Assembly: GCA_021399435.1 (NCBI GenBank)
Contig: JAJTUP010000030.1
Location: 620,001 to 684,000 of the forward strand
DNA from: Diaporthe sp. PMI_573
Lineage: Eukaryota; Ascomycota; Sordariomycetes; Diaporthales; Diaporthaceae
Direction of reading: 5' to 3'
Length of the DNA stretch: 64,000 bases
Position numbers and translations under genes: made by a program. Below are positions 1-11,481 of this stretch, piece by piece (the first letter of the stretch is position 1; the number at the start of each line of letters is the position of its first letter). The notes beneath the pieces were generated by a model, which worked only from the letters and a program-made list of their open reading frames with translations, made no database searches and had not been told where the DNA came from.

Positions 1-1
1 C

Positions 2-274
2 GTCACCGTCGCCCACGAGCTGGAGGGCCTCTCGGCTGTTGAGCTCTGCGAGGATGCTTTGTCGATGGGGCCGGACTACGTCAACATCCCCGAGGGCAAG
101 TTCTGTCGCATGTCGGATAAGACGCTGTGGCCTACGTGTGACCGCGGGCGTCAGACCCGGGTGGGGCCACGAGATGATTGCTTTGATGTCGAGTCCAAGC
201 AGCTGGTCATCGGAGGCAGGGTGACGCGCAGCAAGCCATACGCCGAAGAGATCCATTATCCTCTGAAGGACTAG
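2..274 (+). CDS. 3' end of an unidentified protein (truncated by window edge)
   Basis: Only the last 90 codons are present; the frame is open from base 2 to a TAG at 272-274, so the start lies outside the window. The fragment has four cysteines (motifs ELCED, KFCRM, PTCDRG and DDCFD) and reads like the C-terminus of a small secreted or hypothetical fungal protein with disulfides. I do not recognise the family. The strand call rests on continuous coding-like composition and on competing frames being shorter. Function is unknown. Confidence 0.5.
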   Translation, partial: VTVAHELEGLSAVELCEDALSMGPDYVNIPEGKFCRMSDKTLWPTCDRGRQTRVGPRDDCFDVESKQLVIGGRVTRSKPYAEEIHYPLKD

Positions 275-1435
275 TCATGTATACGGCCAGGTGGATCAAT
301 CTGGCATGAACTGGCTGCGAGGACTTCGCTTCAAACTATATTTTTCTCCTCCCTCGTGGTCAGGTTGTTGGCTGCGTCCCAAGTCGCGATGCTGCTTTTG
401 AGTCTTCTAGTTCATACGAGCTGTCATTTTTACCAACTTAATACCTAATCTGCTTATTACTATCGCAATATAATTCTACTAAGATAATGCTACTAGACAT
501 ATTCTCTCACATCAATCTTCTCACTGATCAGAGTTTACCTCGGCTTTCCGTTGAAAGACTCTCCTTTGCCCATTCGGCCAGATTGCCATACACGTGAAGC
601 AAGAGAGTTATGTGGTCGAGATAATGACACCAAAAACCTTTAATTTTATTCCTTTATCACATACAAAAAGAGCACTACAGACTCACATTTGTACGAGGGT
701 CGGCCTTGACAATCTCAAACGCCTGGAGCGCAACCTCACCCGCGCGTTAGGATCGATCCCAACACTCCTGGCAGCTTTGATACCAAGAGCCAAGTCCCCG
801 ACGCCCAGCCAGGCCCAAACGCCGTCTTTGTATGATTGGAGCCTACAACTGCACACAAGTCATCCATCGCCTTATGATATGCCACGTCTCAGGACTGGAA
901 TTCCATAAACAGGCAACGACCTTTAAACTGGATGGGCACTGACTACGTAATTTTGCATCCATTGATGTTGAAGTGATGGACGGATTCTAAGAGAAAAATA
1001 CATGGAGAATTGTCACCTCCTCTCAGAGGTCCTCGTGTACTACTAGCAGGGCAAGGAAAGATAGGTTGATATTCGTTGTCCGAATATCCTTAGCTACAGT
1101 GTATGTAAGTGAGGTCTACCATGCAGTACCGTGTTACCCAGTGCTTCTCAAAAGGCCTTGCAAGGGTATCCGACAAAGTGATGCTGGATATCACTCTACA
1201 CATTTCCACCAGTTCGCCCAGTCGCCCAGCAGCAAATCCTTCCATCCCAGTTCGAAAATCCCCGCCTACACCAGACTCTATCACCCAAACTCCCAGCCTC
1301 ACCCTACCATGCGGCTTGACAATTATGCAGAGGTCCGTCTCCATCTGCCAAACTCAAACCAACCAGCTAACCAGCCAACGCCACCAGAATACACAACCCA
1401 TCACGAGATGACACCCACCCAACCCACCAAACCAA
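275..1435. other. Intergenic region, no gene seen
   Basis: About 1.2 kb between the left partial gene and the F-box gene. The first half is AT-rich (around 430-490) and fits 3' flanks. Short open frames here are low-complexity (Pro/Ser/Thr-rich near 1200-1430) and share no motif with known families. I see no RNA gene or element. Confidence 0.6.
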
Positions 1436-2738
1436 TCATCGATAGTCCGGAGGAAACTTGCGCTCAGCGTGCTGAGGGTACGTCCAGAAGATCAAGGCTG
1501 TCATAACCGGGTTCATAAACCGGCGCCAGATGGGGATCCGTGGGACGTAGTGCCTCGTCCGGTCGTACTCGCTGATGAGGACGATGTTCCCGATGATGTT
1601 GAGGAGCCTGAACAGCATGTTTATGCCGAGCAGGACCAAGGTGGCTATTGTTGATGGTTTTACACTGGTGCCTTGTCCAAACTGCTTGGATAGTGAGTAG
1701 ACGGGGGCAATCTGTTTTGGCATGTTAGCTTTCCCTCCATATTTTGCTCTGAGACACTTTGCAAGGGAATATGATATAAGAGCATTCAAGACTCACCCAC
1801 AGCCCTATTATGGCGACCTCCAGAAACAGGGCGATATTATACGTCCTGACCTTATTGCCCCGGAACATGATCAGGATGAGGCAGAGCCACATGAGCAGGA
1901 AGCCGACCACGGTCGGCGCGAGCACTAGCGTGTCACCCCGAAAGTAGTGCCAGCAGAGGCCCGAGCCCGTCACCCCCAAGAAGAACTGGACCCAGCCCAG
2001 CAGGAAGAATGCGAGCAGCACAAACGCGTAGCGGTCGTAGCACGACTTATGGAACTGCGGGTGGCTGGAGCACTGGTCGGCCGTGATGGGCCAGCCGCAC
2101 CACCGGCAGGTCCAGTAGTCCGTAAAGTTGCCCAGGGTCGTCTTCCTGCCTATCCTGACGGCCCCGTCGCGGCTCTGGATGGTGCACTTGACGCACCGCG
2201 AGGACAGCGGGTAACCCGCGTCCAAGGGTGTGGAGAGCAGCCGGGTGACGTCCCGCGGGCAGTAGGTCAGGCAGATCTTGCAGTGGCGGATGAGGATGGA
2301 GCGGAAGGTGTCGGGGCCCCATATGCTCCGGACCAGGCGCGGGGTGGCGAAGTTGTACCAGTACTTGCAGGTGCGGCGCAGGCGCTCGATGTCCCCAAAG
2401 TCGAGGTGCTGCAGGATGACGATATGTATCTCTGCGGGGAGGGTCATGAAGGTCCTGGGCTCCTCGGGCGTCACTGGGCGGGTAACGGAGAGAGCGGAGG
2501 CATCGGTGCTCTTCCGGATGGTGCTCCATCTCCGGAACTTCTCGAGCCCCGGCGTGGACGGCGCGGACTCCAGGTCCCACTCGCTGCGTGCTGGTGACAG
2601 AGGTTCCGTGATGAAGGTGATAGTCCTACGGATTCCATTTGACAGACCGGTCGCCACGCGAGTGGGAGATATGCGATGAAAGGGGGTGACATCGTGGTCA
2701 TCCTGTTGCTGGTGGGGATATGCTCCGTTGGGGTCCAT
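1436..2738 (-). CDS. F-box, cysteine-rich, multi-pass membrane protein
   Basis: Two exons: 2738-1797 and 1711-1436. The 85-nt intron (1796-1712) has donor GTGAGT, a CTAAC branch site and acceptor CAG, and joins in phase 0 to give 405 aa. Residues about 96-140 form an F-box (motifs TLPAEIHIVIL and CKYWYNFATP). Residues about 153-233 hold C-x2-C pairs (CKIC, RCVKC, CRWC) plus further Cys and His, resembling a zinc ribbon. Four hydrophobic helices follow (about 238-257, 269-292, 301-320 and 333-362), the last in exon 2. F-box proteins recruit substrates to SCF ubiquitin ligases; the membrane segments suggest an ER or other membrane setting. Fungal F-box/transmembrane proteins of this layout have no assigned function. 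The start is the first in-frame ATG. Confidence 0.82.
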
Positions 2739-4985
2739 CCTGAGGCTACTTACTTAACCGAGGCCAAGAGGGTGGGTAGCTTCAGTTAATGGAGCAGCGG
2801 GTTTGGCTTTGACATCCATGGGCGGCCCCCATCGGGCCGTTGGGGCTCAAGCAGCGAGAATGTGGTGTCGTGACGGTGAGCTCCCAGGTAGAAGGTAGGA
2901 TGGTATGGTCTGACGCTCGATAGTCACGATGCAGGTAAGAGATGTGCCAGATTATCGCAGGCAAACAGGCTCCAATGCAGGTCGTGGAAAGTGGCCTGAA
3001 CAAGAGGCAAACGAGACGCAGCACGTGCTCTTGGCCACCACCCGACGAAAATGCTTAGGCAGCATACACCGTTACAGATTTGCTGCTATTGTTGTCTGTG
3101 TGTGTCTTGCTCGGCCAAGACGGGACCCTTGGGGGCTTGAGGGTCGAGGCTTGTGTGGGCCAAGGTTTGGTTGTTCCTGGACCTGTGCGGGCGGCTGTCA
3201 CGATGATGCCTGCTGCTGCTGCCCCGCGGAGGGAATTCCCGTGGTGGGGCGAGTCTTTCGAAGGTCAACCCTTGCCACGATCAGGCCTGCGAGGGACGGG
3301 GACAAGGACGTTGAAACAGTTCTTGGTAGAGCTGCAACCTGCAGGCGAAACAGACGGGTGAAATACCGTTAGGACTTTGTGATGTCGATGTTTGGACCTT
3401 TGGTATGACAGACGGTGCAGCCTTGATTGGAACTAGACTAGCTGATTAGGTGGGCTGGTGGGCTGGTGGGCTATCTGAGGTGGGGTCAAGGCAGACAGAC
3501 AAGCTGACAAGCTGACACTGACAGGTGATGTTGGTGCAAACTGAAGCGAGGATGAGGTAAGAATGGTGAAATGGAGTAAGTAGCAGCAGCAGCAGGAAAC
3601 AAGCAAGAGCAGGCAGAGGCAGGTGACGGCGGGGCATCCTTGAACAGCTACCTGGAGCTGCCGGGATGAGGGCACATGAGGAAGGAGCTCCTTCGCCTTG
3701 GGCGTTCCCTGTGCAACAACCATCAACAACCGGCCTCCAACCAGCGCCACCACTCATCACGCTAGGGTGCTTAGCTGGGAAGGGGCTCTTTATCCCTGCT
3801 TACGGTGCTTACTCCAACAACATAACCACATGTACCTATGTACCTAGGTACTCATTTGGCAACGATCGCCTCATTCCGCCTTGAAATGTAATTACTTGGT
3901 CAAACATCCTGCAACGAGTGAGACTCGAAAAAGACGCACAACTATCTCCAGACCATTTAAATCTCTCACCCAGACGATCTGTGTTCTATCGTGCCGTCCA
4001 ACGTTTCGACGTCCCTCCGCCTGCTGCCACCTGCGACTCCGCCAAGCTGTCTCGAGTCTCGCACCATAGCAATCCCGCCCTCCCGGTACCACAAGGGCAC
4101 CACGGGCCAAGCTCCGACAACCGGCCACCAGGCTTGGGCAAGGCTTCATGTTTTCCTGGGCAGCAGAGGCCTCTGTTTCTATTTCCTGACCGAGCCTATA
4201 TCTGGGGTCTTTTATATGGGGAGCGGGAATTAAAAAGTCAATTGCTCGACTGAATCGTTGACGGATGCAGGTTCTGGGGTCCACTCCCCCAAGACTGGTT
4301 GAAACAGACACATGGGTGAGAGCATTTGACGTGATCTGCACCTGGTTTCACGTGGAATAAGAGCCCACATGCAGCTCGCTAGACACTGCTGGAAAGTACA
4401 CGGTTGATAGCATTGCCCAATGCTATTCAACGCAGCCTGCTGTAAAACATTTTCCTCGTGGCCGTGTGGTAGTTATCATGAAATGTGCACTTCAGTTATG
4501 ATTTATTATATCCCAGGACAGGACTCAGGTCCTGGTAAAATGGCTCGAGGAAGCCCTGGTTGGTTGTCGCCAGGATTCCAGACCATGATCTAGGACCGAC
4601 TCGTTTTAGGCCCGGGCTTCTTGTTGCTGGGATTTGGTGAGAGTGAAGGTGTCAGCGCCTCTCAAACTACTAGTACCTTCTCGAACGCCGCGCGTGGCTA
4701 GAAGGGTGCCCATGCCTCTTTGCTAATGAGCCCCGTTTTAACAACTCGGGGGTTTCATACTACGACTGAACCTACCTCGCTCACATGACACGATACGCTG
4801 ATCGGAGATCTGGAAGAGCCAAGGTACTACATAGGCGGTGGAAAATTGTTACAGGCTCGATTTATGAGACTACAGGATGGGCCAGCTTGACCAACACCGG
4901 CGGGCATTGTAACTTCCCCATGTCAAGTTCACAGAGTTCGTGAATGCGTTTGAAAACGTTAAGATCAAGCACAAAATTCCGATAG
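2739..4985. other. Long intergenic region with short tandem repeats
   Basis: About 2.2 kb without a convincing gene. It carries short direct repeats at about 3450-3530 (GGGCTGGT three times, then AAGCTGAC twice) and a CAG run at 3583-3597. Open frames on both strands here are poly-Leu/Cys/Ser low complexity and lack family motifs. It probably contains the F-box gene promoter and the 3' flank of the HET gene. Confidence 0.55.
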
Positions 4986-7217
4986 TTAGATTAATCGAAA
5001 TCTCGTGGTTTGCTCCCCGATATCTCCACTGGAACCTATCGGCCCTTCTATTCCTGGTCCCCATATAAACTCCTTCCACGACCAGTGAAAGTCCCAGTGC
5101 GTGGCGCCGTCCAAAAAGATGATGCCAACTCGAGACCAAGTATTGTCGTATCTATGTGGAGCTTCTAGTACCATAATCACTACCATTTTCGACAAATGGC
5201 CGAGATAGATACATTGTCGATGACATATGTCCTGCAGAGATTGACAAAATTCTGACACACCCCATGGTCCAGCCGATAAGACTAGTTTTGCACTGTACTG
5301 AAAAACCTTTAAGGTAAGGGGAGTTTCCGAGGCATTGTATGAGAATGCAGCAGCCGGCAGTGCCAATGCCTGAATATGGATCGCAGGAGGCTTAGCCATA
5401 TCATGTGATCCGACCTTAGCCCTGGCAATGTAACCAAACAGGCTGACATCAGAGCCGCTGCCAGTTTCCACGAAGCCAAACTCGACTTCACTATGGAGGT
5501 GCCGCGGAGACCCGCTGGAAGATCTTTTCTCATATTGGATCTCACCAGCCCATCCAACCCATGACCAGGAAGGAAATCCTGGCCTGCGCCTAGGACGGTC
5601 GCCATCTTCACAGACGGAGGCTTTGTGGTGCCATGCCAACCCGTCCAAAAAAGAATCATTTGCCTTTTGGTTATCTAGTCCATTGTCACAGAATGGCACT
5701 CCCCATATCTGCGAAATCTGGCCCAATGATTTCGGAGATGTCTCAAACTTGCGTATGATGCCGGTGAATGCGTTCAAGGAATCCGTATCGTAGGTCAAAG
5801 TCCTGGCTGTGTACTGCTCCACCATCCCCATGTAACGAACAAGGTTATCGGCCGACTTGAGGGTGGATTCGTCAAAGTGGCCATATTTTTGTTTTTCGGT
5901 GCGCCCGAATATGCCAACCTGTAGTATGTCCAGGAACCTGGAATTGTCTTTGACGTGTAATATGTCGAGATTGCTTTTGAGACTTTCATGGCAGTTCATG
6001 GCGTTGCATTCGAAGTAGACCTGATCGTCTGTGAAAACAAGACGTCGACGACTCAACGCAGCTTCTTGGAATGTCCAACCTCGAGTAGACCATTTGGAAG
6101 AATTTATTGCGTGGTGTGGGTGTCTCATTGTGTGGATGATATCGAAATCGCCGATTGTGGACGTTTGCTGCGCGCAGCGCGATCTGGCGTTTATTCCAGG
6201 AAGACCGTATTCGGGACCGTTACCAGCAGCAGCGATGATTGTCACCTCCGCATTTCTATATATTGAGTCCATCTGGTTGATTTGTTGATGTTTTGAATTG
6301 CTCTCCTGGTTGATGCAGTGTCTATCCACCCAAAGGTAGTGGAAGCCCAACCCTATCGTAACGCTGATCGCATCAGCAATGACGGCCGGCAATGGTTGCG
6401 GCAATGGACATTCGTGAGCCGCGGGAAGAACGGTAGATTCCGATGGATAAGCTTCGATATTAGAGGGCCCCCAGACGTAACTCAGTGCTGAATATTCCGC
6501 GTGATCCGGTGCAGGTTTCACCTTGAGTGAGTAACAGTCGATCAAGCGAAGCGATGGGATTGACCTCTTCTTCTTCAAAGAACACAGTCGTTCGTGATTG
6601 TCCTTGCAGTATTGAAGCCAGTAGCGTGCCAAAGATAGATCGAACAGCGGGTCAACAATCTGCGGCACATATATTTGTGGTTGTGAAGTTTGTCGCCGGC
6701 GGATCACCATGAAGCCTTTCTCCTCGCCCTGCAGCTTCAAACCTTCTTTGTTTTTACGTTGGAATATAGTAGATCCTGAGGGCACAACAGCCAAGTACAG
6801 GGAAATATGTCCACGCCACAGGCCACGCCACGTGTGATGTCGACGTAAAGATGGGTCAACCCAAGAAAGATCGTCAGAAAGACTGTAGGCATGCAACTCG
6901 TCCCCTTTCTCGTGATCTGTAGGCTTTGCCGGAGGCTGATTGACAGCGACTCGAGAGGCCGAGAGTAGATGGCATAAATCGCAGCCATAAACCCACTGGT
7001 CACGGTAGTAGTGCCCAACATCAGCGATTTTGACGTCGAATACTGACCCGAGAGAGCACCGCATTGGCACTTCAATGCTCCCGAGGGCTTCCTCAAGGTG
7101 CAACTCCTGGCATCGAGTGCATAGATTGGATTGCGGGGGGCTTATTTTGTGGGATGCCCCGACTAGATCACCAAATTTTGAGATGTTTCGCTCGACCAAC
7201 TTGGATTCAGTCGACAT
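4986..7217 (-). CDS. Heterokaryon-incompatibility (HET) domain protein
   Basis: A single uninterrupted 743-aa frame starting at ATG 7217. The HET domain occupies about residues 241-385 and has its three classic blocks: YSALSYVWG (242-250), LWVDRHCINQ (295-304), and RGWTFQEAALSRRRLVF near 379-395. The N-terminus has paired cysteines (C33/C36 and C79/C82), common in HET proteins and possibly metal-binding. The C-terminal half contains the usual PSWSWVGW stretch and is otherwise divergent. HET proteins take part in non-self recognition and incompatibility cell death, acting in the cytosol; most genomic copies have no known partner. The intronless structure is common in this family. A second, broken HET copy lies at 20.8-21.65 kb. 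Confidence 0.93.
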   Translation of the reverse strand: MSTESKLVERNISKFGDLVGASHKISPPQSNLCTRCQELHLEEALGSIEVPMRCSLGSVFDVKIADVGHYYRDQWVYGCDLCHLLSASRVAVNQPPAKPTDHEKGDELHAYSLSDDLSWVDPSLRRHHTWRGLWRGHISLYLAVVPSGSTIFQRKNKEGLKLQGEEKGFMVIRRRQTSQPQIYVPQIVDPLFDLSLARYWLQYCKDNHERLCSLKKKRSIPSLRLIDCYSLKVKPAPDHAEYSALSYVWGPSNIEAYPSESTVLPAAHECPLPQPLPAVIADAISVTIGLGFHYLWVDRHCINQESNSKHQQINQMDSIYRNAEVTIIAAAGNGPEYGLPGINARSRCAQQTSTIGDFDIIHTMRHPHHAINSSKWSTRGWTFQEAALSRRRLVFTDDQVYFECNAMNCHESLKSNLDILHVKDNSRFLDILQVGIFGRTEKQKYGHFDESTLKSADNLVRYMGMVEQYTARTLTYDTDSLNAFTGIIRKFETSPKSLGQISQIWGVPFCDNGLDNQKANDSFLDGLAWHHKASVCEDGDRPRRRPGFPSWSWVGWAGEIQYEKRSSSGSPRHLHSEVEFGFVETGSGSDVSLFGYIARAKVGSHDMAKPPAIHIQALALPAAAFSYNASETPLTLKVFQYSAKLVLSAGPWGVSEFCQSLQDICHRQCIYLGHLSKMVVIMVLEAPHRYDNTWSRVGIIFLDGATHWDFHWSWKEFIWGPGIEGPIGSSGDIGEQTTRFRLI

Positions 7218-8792
7218 GCTGGACGGTGATGGCTGAATTCGTTGGCAGGTTGGTATTGCTCGGTTAATAAAATGTAGGTGGCGGCTTTGACAATTTGATC
7301 TCTGCTTTGATGCTTCATGCGTTGATGCCTAAACTCCATACACAGACGTCAGCTTTGTGACATGTCACGGGGGAGAGGGATTGGCAGCTCATTGGTTGAG
7401 CGCGATGTAGGTGAAGCACTCGCTGCGCGCGTATCACTTCCCTTCCGATGTTTTTGGAATAAGCCTTAGCTCAGCAATTTCGACTAATTAGTGCCTGGCG
7501 CCTCCGATATTTGTCTTGGCCTGCGCCACATTAAACCAAATGTGTTCCAGGGCAGCTCAAATCATGCGACTTCGGTAGCCGACAAACGGATACGGCGGAT
7601 GCCATCGTGATCAATCAGATCGAGTAATTAAAATACAATAGACCTCTTTGTTTAAATGTGGCAAAGATTCTAGGAGACGTCGACGACCTTGTAACTTCCT
7701 GGTCGTCACTGTGATCCTGCTTTCTCTCTGGAAGTAGTTAGAAACAAAATCTATCAAGTGGATACAGGTGTCATTTTCATGCTACGGACGCCCATGTGAT
7801 TTCAAACAGTACCGATAACATCAAATTCCAAATAAAATTGAATGGTCGAGACCGGTAAGTTGATCCGGGAGAAGCGGTCAATATTCGACGCATATTGTCT
7901 GCCACTGGCATGAGCAGCCCCAGCGGGCCTGCAAGCAGACTGAGAATTGATAGGAGGTAGTTAGAGGCATCATAATATCGGCATTTGATGCGTCACCTGA
8001 ACTAAATAGAAGAACAGAAACCGTTTCCCTCCACCGCCGTTTTTATCCATACTAACCGGCGTTGATGATGTCTTGCATTTTCTTAAGCATCACGTATTAT
8101 GGAGAATGTGTTTCTTTCCCTGATTGTAATACACCGACATCTTATGATATGAAGAAGGATTCTGTTACCAACGGTTTCATTTCCTGATATTAGTGTGGCA
8201 AAATCCGAAGGCACTGACCAGACGGGATTTGATGTCATGATCTTGATTCGGGCTTTGCCTACATGCGAAGTGTTTTCGGAGAAACACCACAGCCAATCCA
8301 AGGTAGGGGATATCTGGCCGCCTATACCAGTTCAAAAACTGCCTAGGTAGTGGGAATTTGAACGAGCTTACCTGAGAAACACTGAAAGACGCGATGTTTG
8401 AACAAAATGAGGACGGTATGACCAAATGAGGCTTTTTTTGCAGATACTACCCACTCCGCATGATAAATTCAAGTTGTGTTTCCTAGTGAACCGCCACGTA
8501 AATCATGTTCTATCACACCTGATCCTTAGATGCGAATGCCGCTGTGGAGGCTCGACGTTCCATGTGCTCCGGGACTGAGCAAGGCACGGATTAATTACGT
8601 TTGGGGCTATGAATTGCAGCAATCGGACCTGCATGTTGACAAAGTCACATGCAATGTTCCCATTGATGTTGACGACATATTTCAAACGTGAAAAGATCAA
8701 GTTGTAGAACATTGTTTTCTTCATTGATGGTAGCTGACTAGGCGCAGGTGTGGGCTAAACACTAGTTGTGAACCATCGGGACGGTATCTAGT
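7218..8792. other. AT-rich intergenic region, no gene seen
   Basis: About 1.6 kb holding the HET promoter side and the 3' flank of the GRDP gene. The composition is AT-rich around 7620-8100. Minus-strand frames at 8083-8425 and 8503-8724 are short and show no recognisable motif; they could be decayed coding remnants, but I cannot support that. Confidence 0.5.
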
Positions 8793-10068
8793 TTAATCAC
8801 TCTTGGTATCGCAGGCGCCGCACACATATCCGCATGCCGCCCTACACTGGTTCACGCACATTCCCCCGCGGCAGTAAGTCTGGCACCCGGAGCGGCATGC
8901 AGTGGAGCACGCAGAGCCGCATTTAGAAGAGCATGCAGTGGAGCAACGAGAAGAACAACTGGATGGCTCTGTGGGCTTGACCGTGATGCCGGCTTTGCCT
9001 TCGGGGCCATTGCGGGAGGTCGGGTCCCCAAAGCATATAGAATGCTTGTACGGGACGCCGTACTTGGAGTAGTATAGCTTCTCGGCATTGTGACTTGCTT
9101 CTTGGAGGGAGGACTCGTTGATGTTGTCGTCGTGGTGAACGAATCGGCCGTTGGTCATGTGCCGAGAATAGGCACGGTACCTCTCAGGTGAGAGCTGATG
9201 AGTGTGCCTGTAATACTTGTTAGTTAATCTTTCCCGAGATATACTATCCTTTATCGATGTTGATGAGACGACTCACCAGACAAGGTCAATGGCCAACGTT
9301 GGAGCTAAGCCGACACCTGGATTTTCCGCGATTAGTGTGAAGAACTCCTTGTATCTACCGATCGCCGAGCCCAGGAAGTTGTTCAGGATCTCCGGTCGGC
9401 GCCACTCCGCGTTGTGCGCTTTCTCCGCGAATTTGAGCTGTCTCTGCACCGCGGCAACCATGTCGAAGTTGGTAGGAGTAGGCAGGCTCTCGGGTTCCGG
9501 AGTGCGTGTCTTGTCAGAAACATCCCATGATGCTAGGATGTCGGTTATGCCATCATAGTCGAAATCCAGCTTGCGTTTCTGGAATGAGAATGGAGGGTTA
9601 GCGAGTAAAGTTCAGATTGTGACAGCTTCAACGGATGTGCCAGAAACGATATCTTACCAAGTCTTGCCAATCAATGCCCTTACCAGCCATCCGGCCTCGA
9701 AATGCTTCATTCTGAAACTTTACGTACTCTTTAGTGTTCAGCATGTATGAGTGCCAAATCATGAGGATGTCAAGTGGCGGAGTGAGTATGGTCTTCTCGG
9801 AAACGTCAACGTTCTCGGACCAATCGAGAAACTTGACAGCGGCCGCGCGGCAGAACTGGTCCCAGGCCTTGCCAGGTTTCATTCCATTCATTTCCCCATA
9901 TTCATCGACAGCGGTCTTCAGATAAATGATTGCGTCGATGAGTTTGAGATGTGTGAGCAGCTCGAATGTGTCGGGAAGACGGAGTGCTGCCTCCAGAGGG
10001 AACGAGTCGCACTCAGGCTCAGATTGACTGGTCGTGTCGAGGTGTCTTGGATGAGTTGTTGAAGTCAT
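8793..10068 (-). CDS. GRDP-like (glycine-rich domain-containing type) protein with C-terminal cysteine array
   Basis: Three exons: 10068-9658, 9578-9277 and 9207-8793. The introns (9657-9579, donor GTAAGA; 9276-9208, donor GTGAGT) join cleanly to give 375 aa. Two signatures of the GRDP-like family (Pfam PF07173 type) are clear: PPLDILMIWHSYMLNTKEY at about 97-115, and LAIDLVWHTHQLSPERYR spanning the exon 2/3 junction at about 233-249. The last ~50 residues hold 13 cysteines at almost uniform C-x3-C spacing (SSC, SRC, TAC, SKC, SAC, TAC, SGC and so on). The conserved WH motifs are diagnostic of the family, but its biochemical role in fungi is unknown. The Cys tail suggests metal binding or heavy disulfide crosslinking; there is no signal peptide, so metal binding is more likely. 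Confidence 0.88.
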
Positions 10069-10894
10069 GTTCTCGGTTGTCTCTTGCGTAGAATCAAGTA
10101 ATTAATGAATTGTTGAGTCTGTAAATCTTTGTTGTTGGTGTAGGAATTGTTACTTGATCCCATCTTGCCTGCCAGCAAAGAAAGGCTTATATAGAAATCC
10201 AGCTGAGAGGTTTTTCATACTGAAGCCTTCGAAATTATGCCATTCACTGAAGAAGTCGCAGTCGATAACGGCGACTGCAGCGTGACATCGCTTGATCACT
10301 CTTCAGATCGAAGTAGTGCAAGAGCTATGCCGAGAATCGAATCTCCATGTCACAGAACAAGAGTGACGTGGATACAGATGTGAGAGGACATGGAATTTTT
10401 GAATAAAAGGTACCTATGTACAAATCATAAGGTCTGCAATGCCATGGCCAGAGACTGCCGTATGCTGTTGCGATTGCACTTCCCGCTTGCAGTGTTTGTT
10501 TTCTTCTTTTTGAAGATGTGAGGTGGACTCAATACCACTTACATGTGCACACTGTGATCTAGACACGATCCATGGAACTTAGATGGTGGGCTAGCTTCTG
10601 GAGAACCAGGGGATATGAAGACTACAAAGATGATGGTTGTCAACTGCAGATGGTCTAGGCGCGCAGGTTGGCAAGACGGAGATCAATTTTTGTCGTGTTT
10701 GCGCGTAAATGGACCGGCAAGCATTGACGGATGTCAAATACACTGCATGCATCAAGGCAGTAGAGTTTGTCCTAAAAGACCCTTATATATCATGGTGTTC
10801 ATATGTACAGAAATCATGTTAAGCTTTGTATCTACATTGAAGAAAACTTCGCAATCCAGTCCCAACGGCCTGTCATACCATCGACAGAGCCCAT
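10069..10894. other. Intergenic region
   Basis: Holds the promoter and 5' leader of the GRDP gene on its left and the 3' flank of the small secreted protein on its right. No other gene is seen. Confidence 0.6.
10187..10193 (-). promoter_or_regulatory. TATA-like box upstream of the GRDP gene
   Basis: CTATATAAG on the minus strand, about 120 nt upstream of the ATG at 10068. Position and sequence fit a core promoter; there is no transcript evidence. Confidence 0.4.
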
Positions 10895-11481
10895 CTAACA
10901 GTGGACAGTCTTGCTGTCGATTGGGGTCCAGTCGTTCTTGATCTCCCAAGCGCCAAGCTCGTACTTGTTCTCCGTCGTCTGCCACTCGTGGTACCTCCAC
11001 GCGGTGACGGAGCAGTAGCACTTGGAGGCGTCGCAGCCAGTGAATCGGTTTGTGAAGTCCGAGCCGTAAATGTTCTCGTTGCCCGCGCTGAAGTCGGCGA
11101 TGGTGGTCTTGATGTCGTTGCAGGCCGAGTTGAACTTGGCCTGGTCGGCGACGGTGGCGGCCTCGGCCGACTGGAAGTTGACGGTGTAGCGGGTGCTGTA
11201 GGCGGTAAGAGATCAGCGGCTTGGTCTTCAAATGCCACATCTGGCGTGTACGAGAGAGAGCCCATCGGGAGCCCGGCATGGTCTGCTGAAATTACGCGGG
11301 CAGGATCGAGTCATGACTTGCATAACCCCGTCGGCCGGTGTCCCAGATCATCGGGACGTGGGGGATCGGACCATCAGGGTGCTGGCGATCAGGAGAGAGC
11401 AAGGAGAATCAATGAGACATACCAGCCGAGGGCAGCGCCGGAGAGCGACAGAATGGAAAGTGCGGTGGTGAGGAACTGCAT
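10895..11481 (-). CDS. Small secreted cysteine-containing protein (candidate effector)
   Basis: Proposed exons 11481-11423 and 11195-10895 give 119 aa. The intron (11422-11196, donor GTATGT, acceptor CTACAG) is unusually long for this window at 227 nt, so a different splice pattern is possible. Residues 1-19 (MQFLTTALSILSLSGAALG) form a textbook signal peptide ending at a small-residue cleavage site. The mature part has six cysteines (20, 45, 74, 79, 81 and 119), including a C-Y-C pair and a terminal Cys, consistent with three disulfides in an extracellular protein. No family is recognised. Size, signal peptide and cysteine content fit fungal effector-like proteins, which is an inference from format only. 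Confidence 0.72.

Noticed and set aside
1947..2597. 216-codon plus-strand frame opposite the F-box gene
   Set aside because: Antisense to an F-box and zinc-ribbon-like coding region that is supported by motifs and a clean intron.
3433..3760. Overlapping minus-strand frames of about 105 codons with Leu/Cys/Ser runs
   Set aside because: They arise from simple repeats (CAG and GGGCTGGT); no signal peptide at a proper N-terminus and no exon partner.
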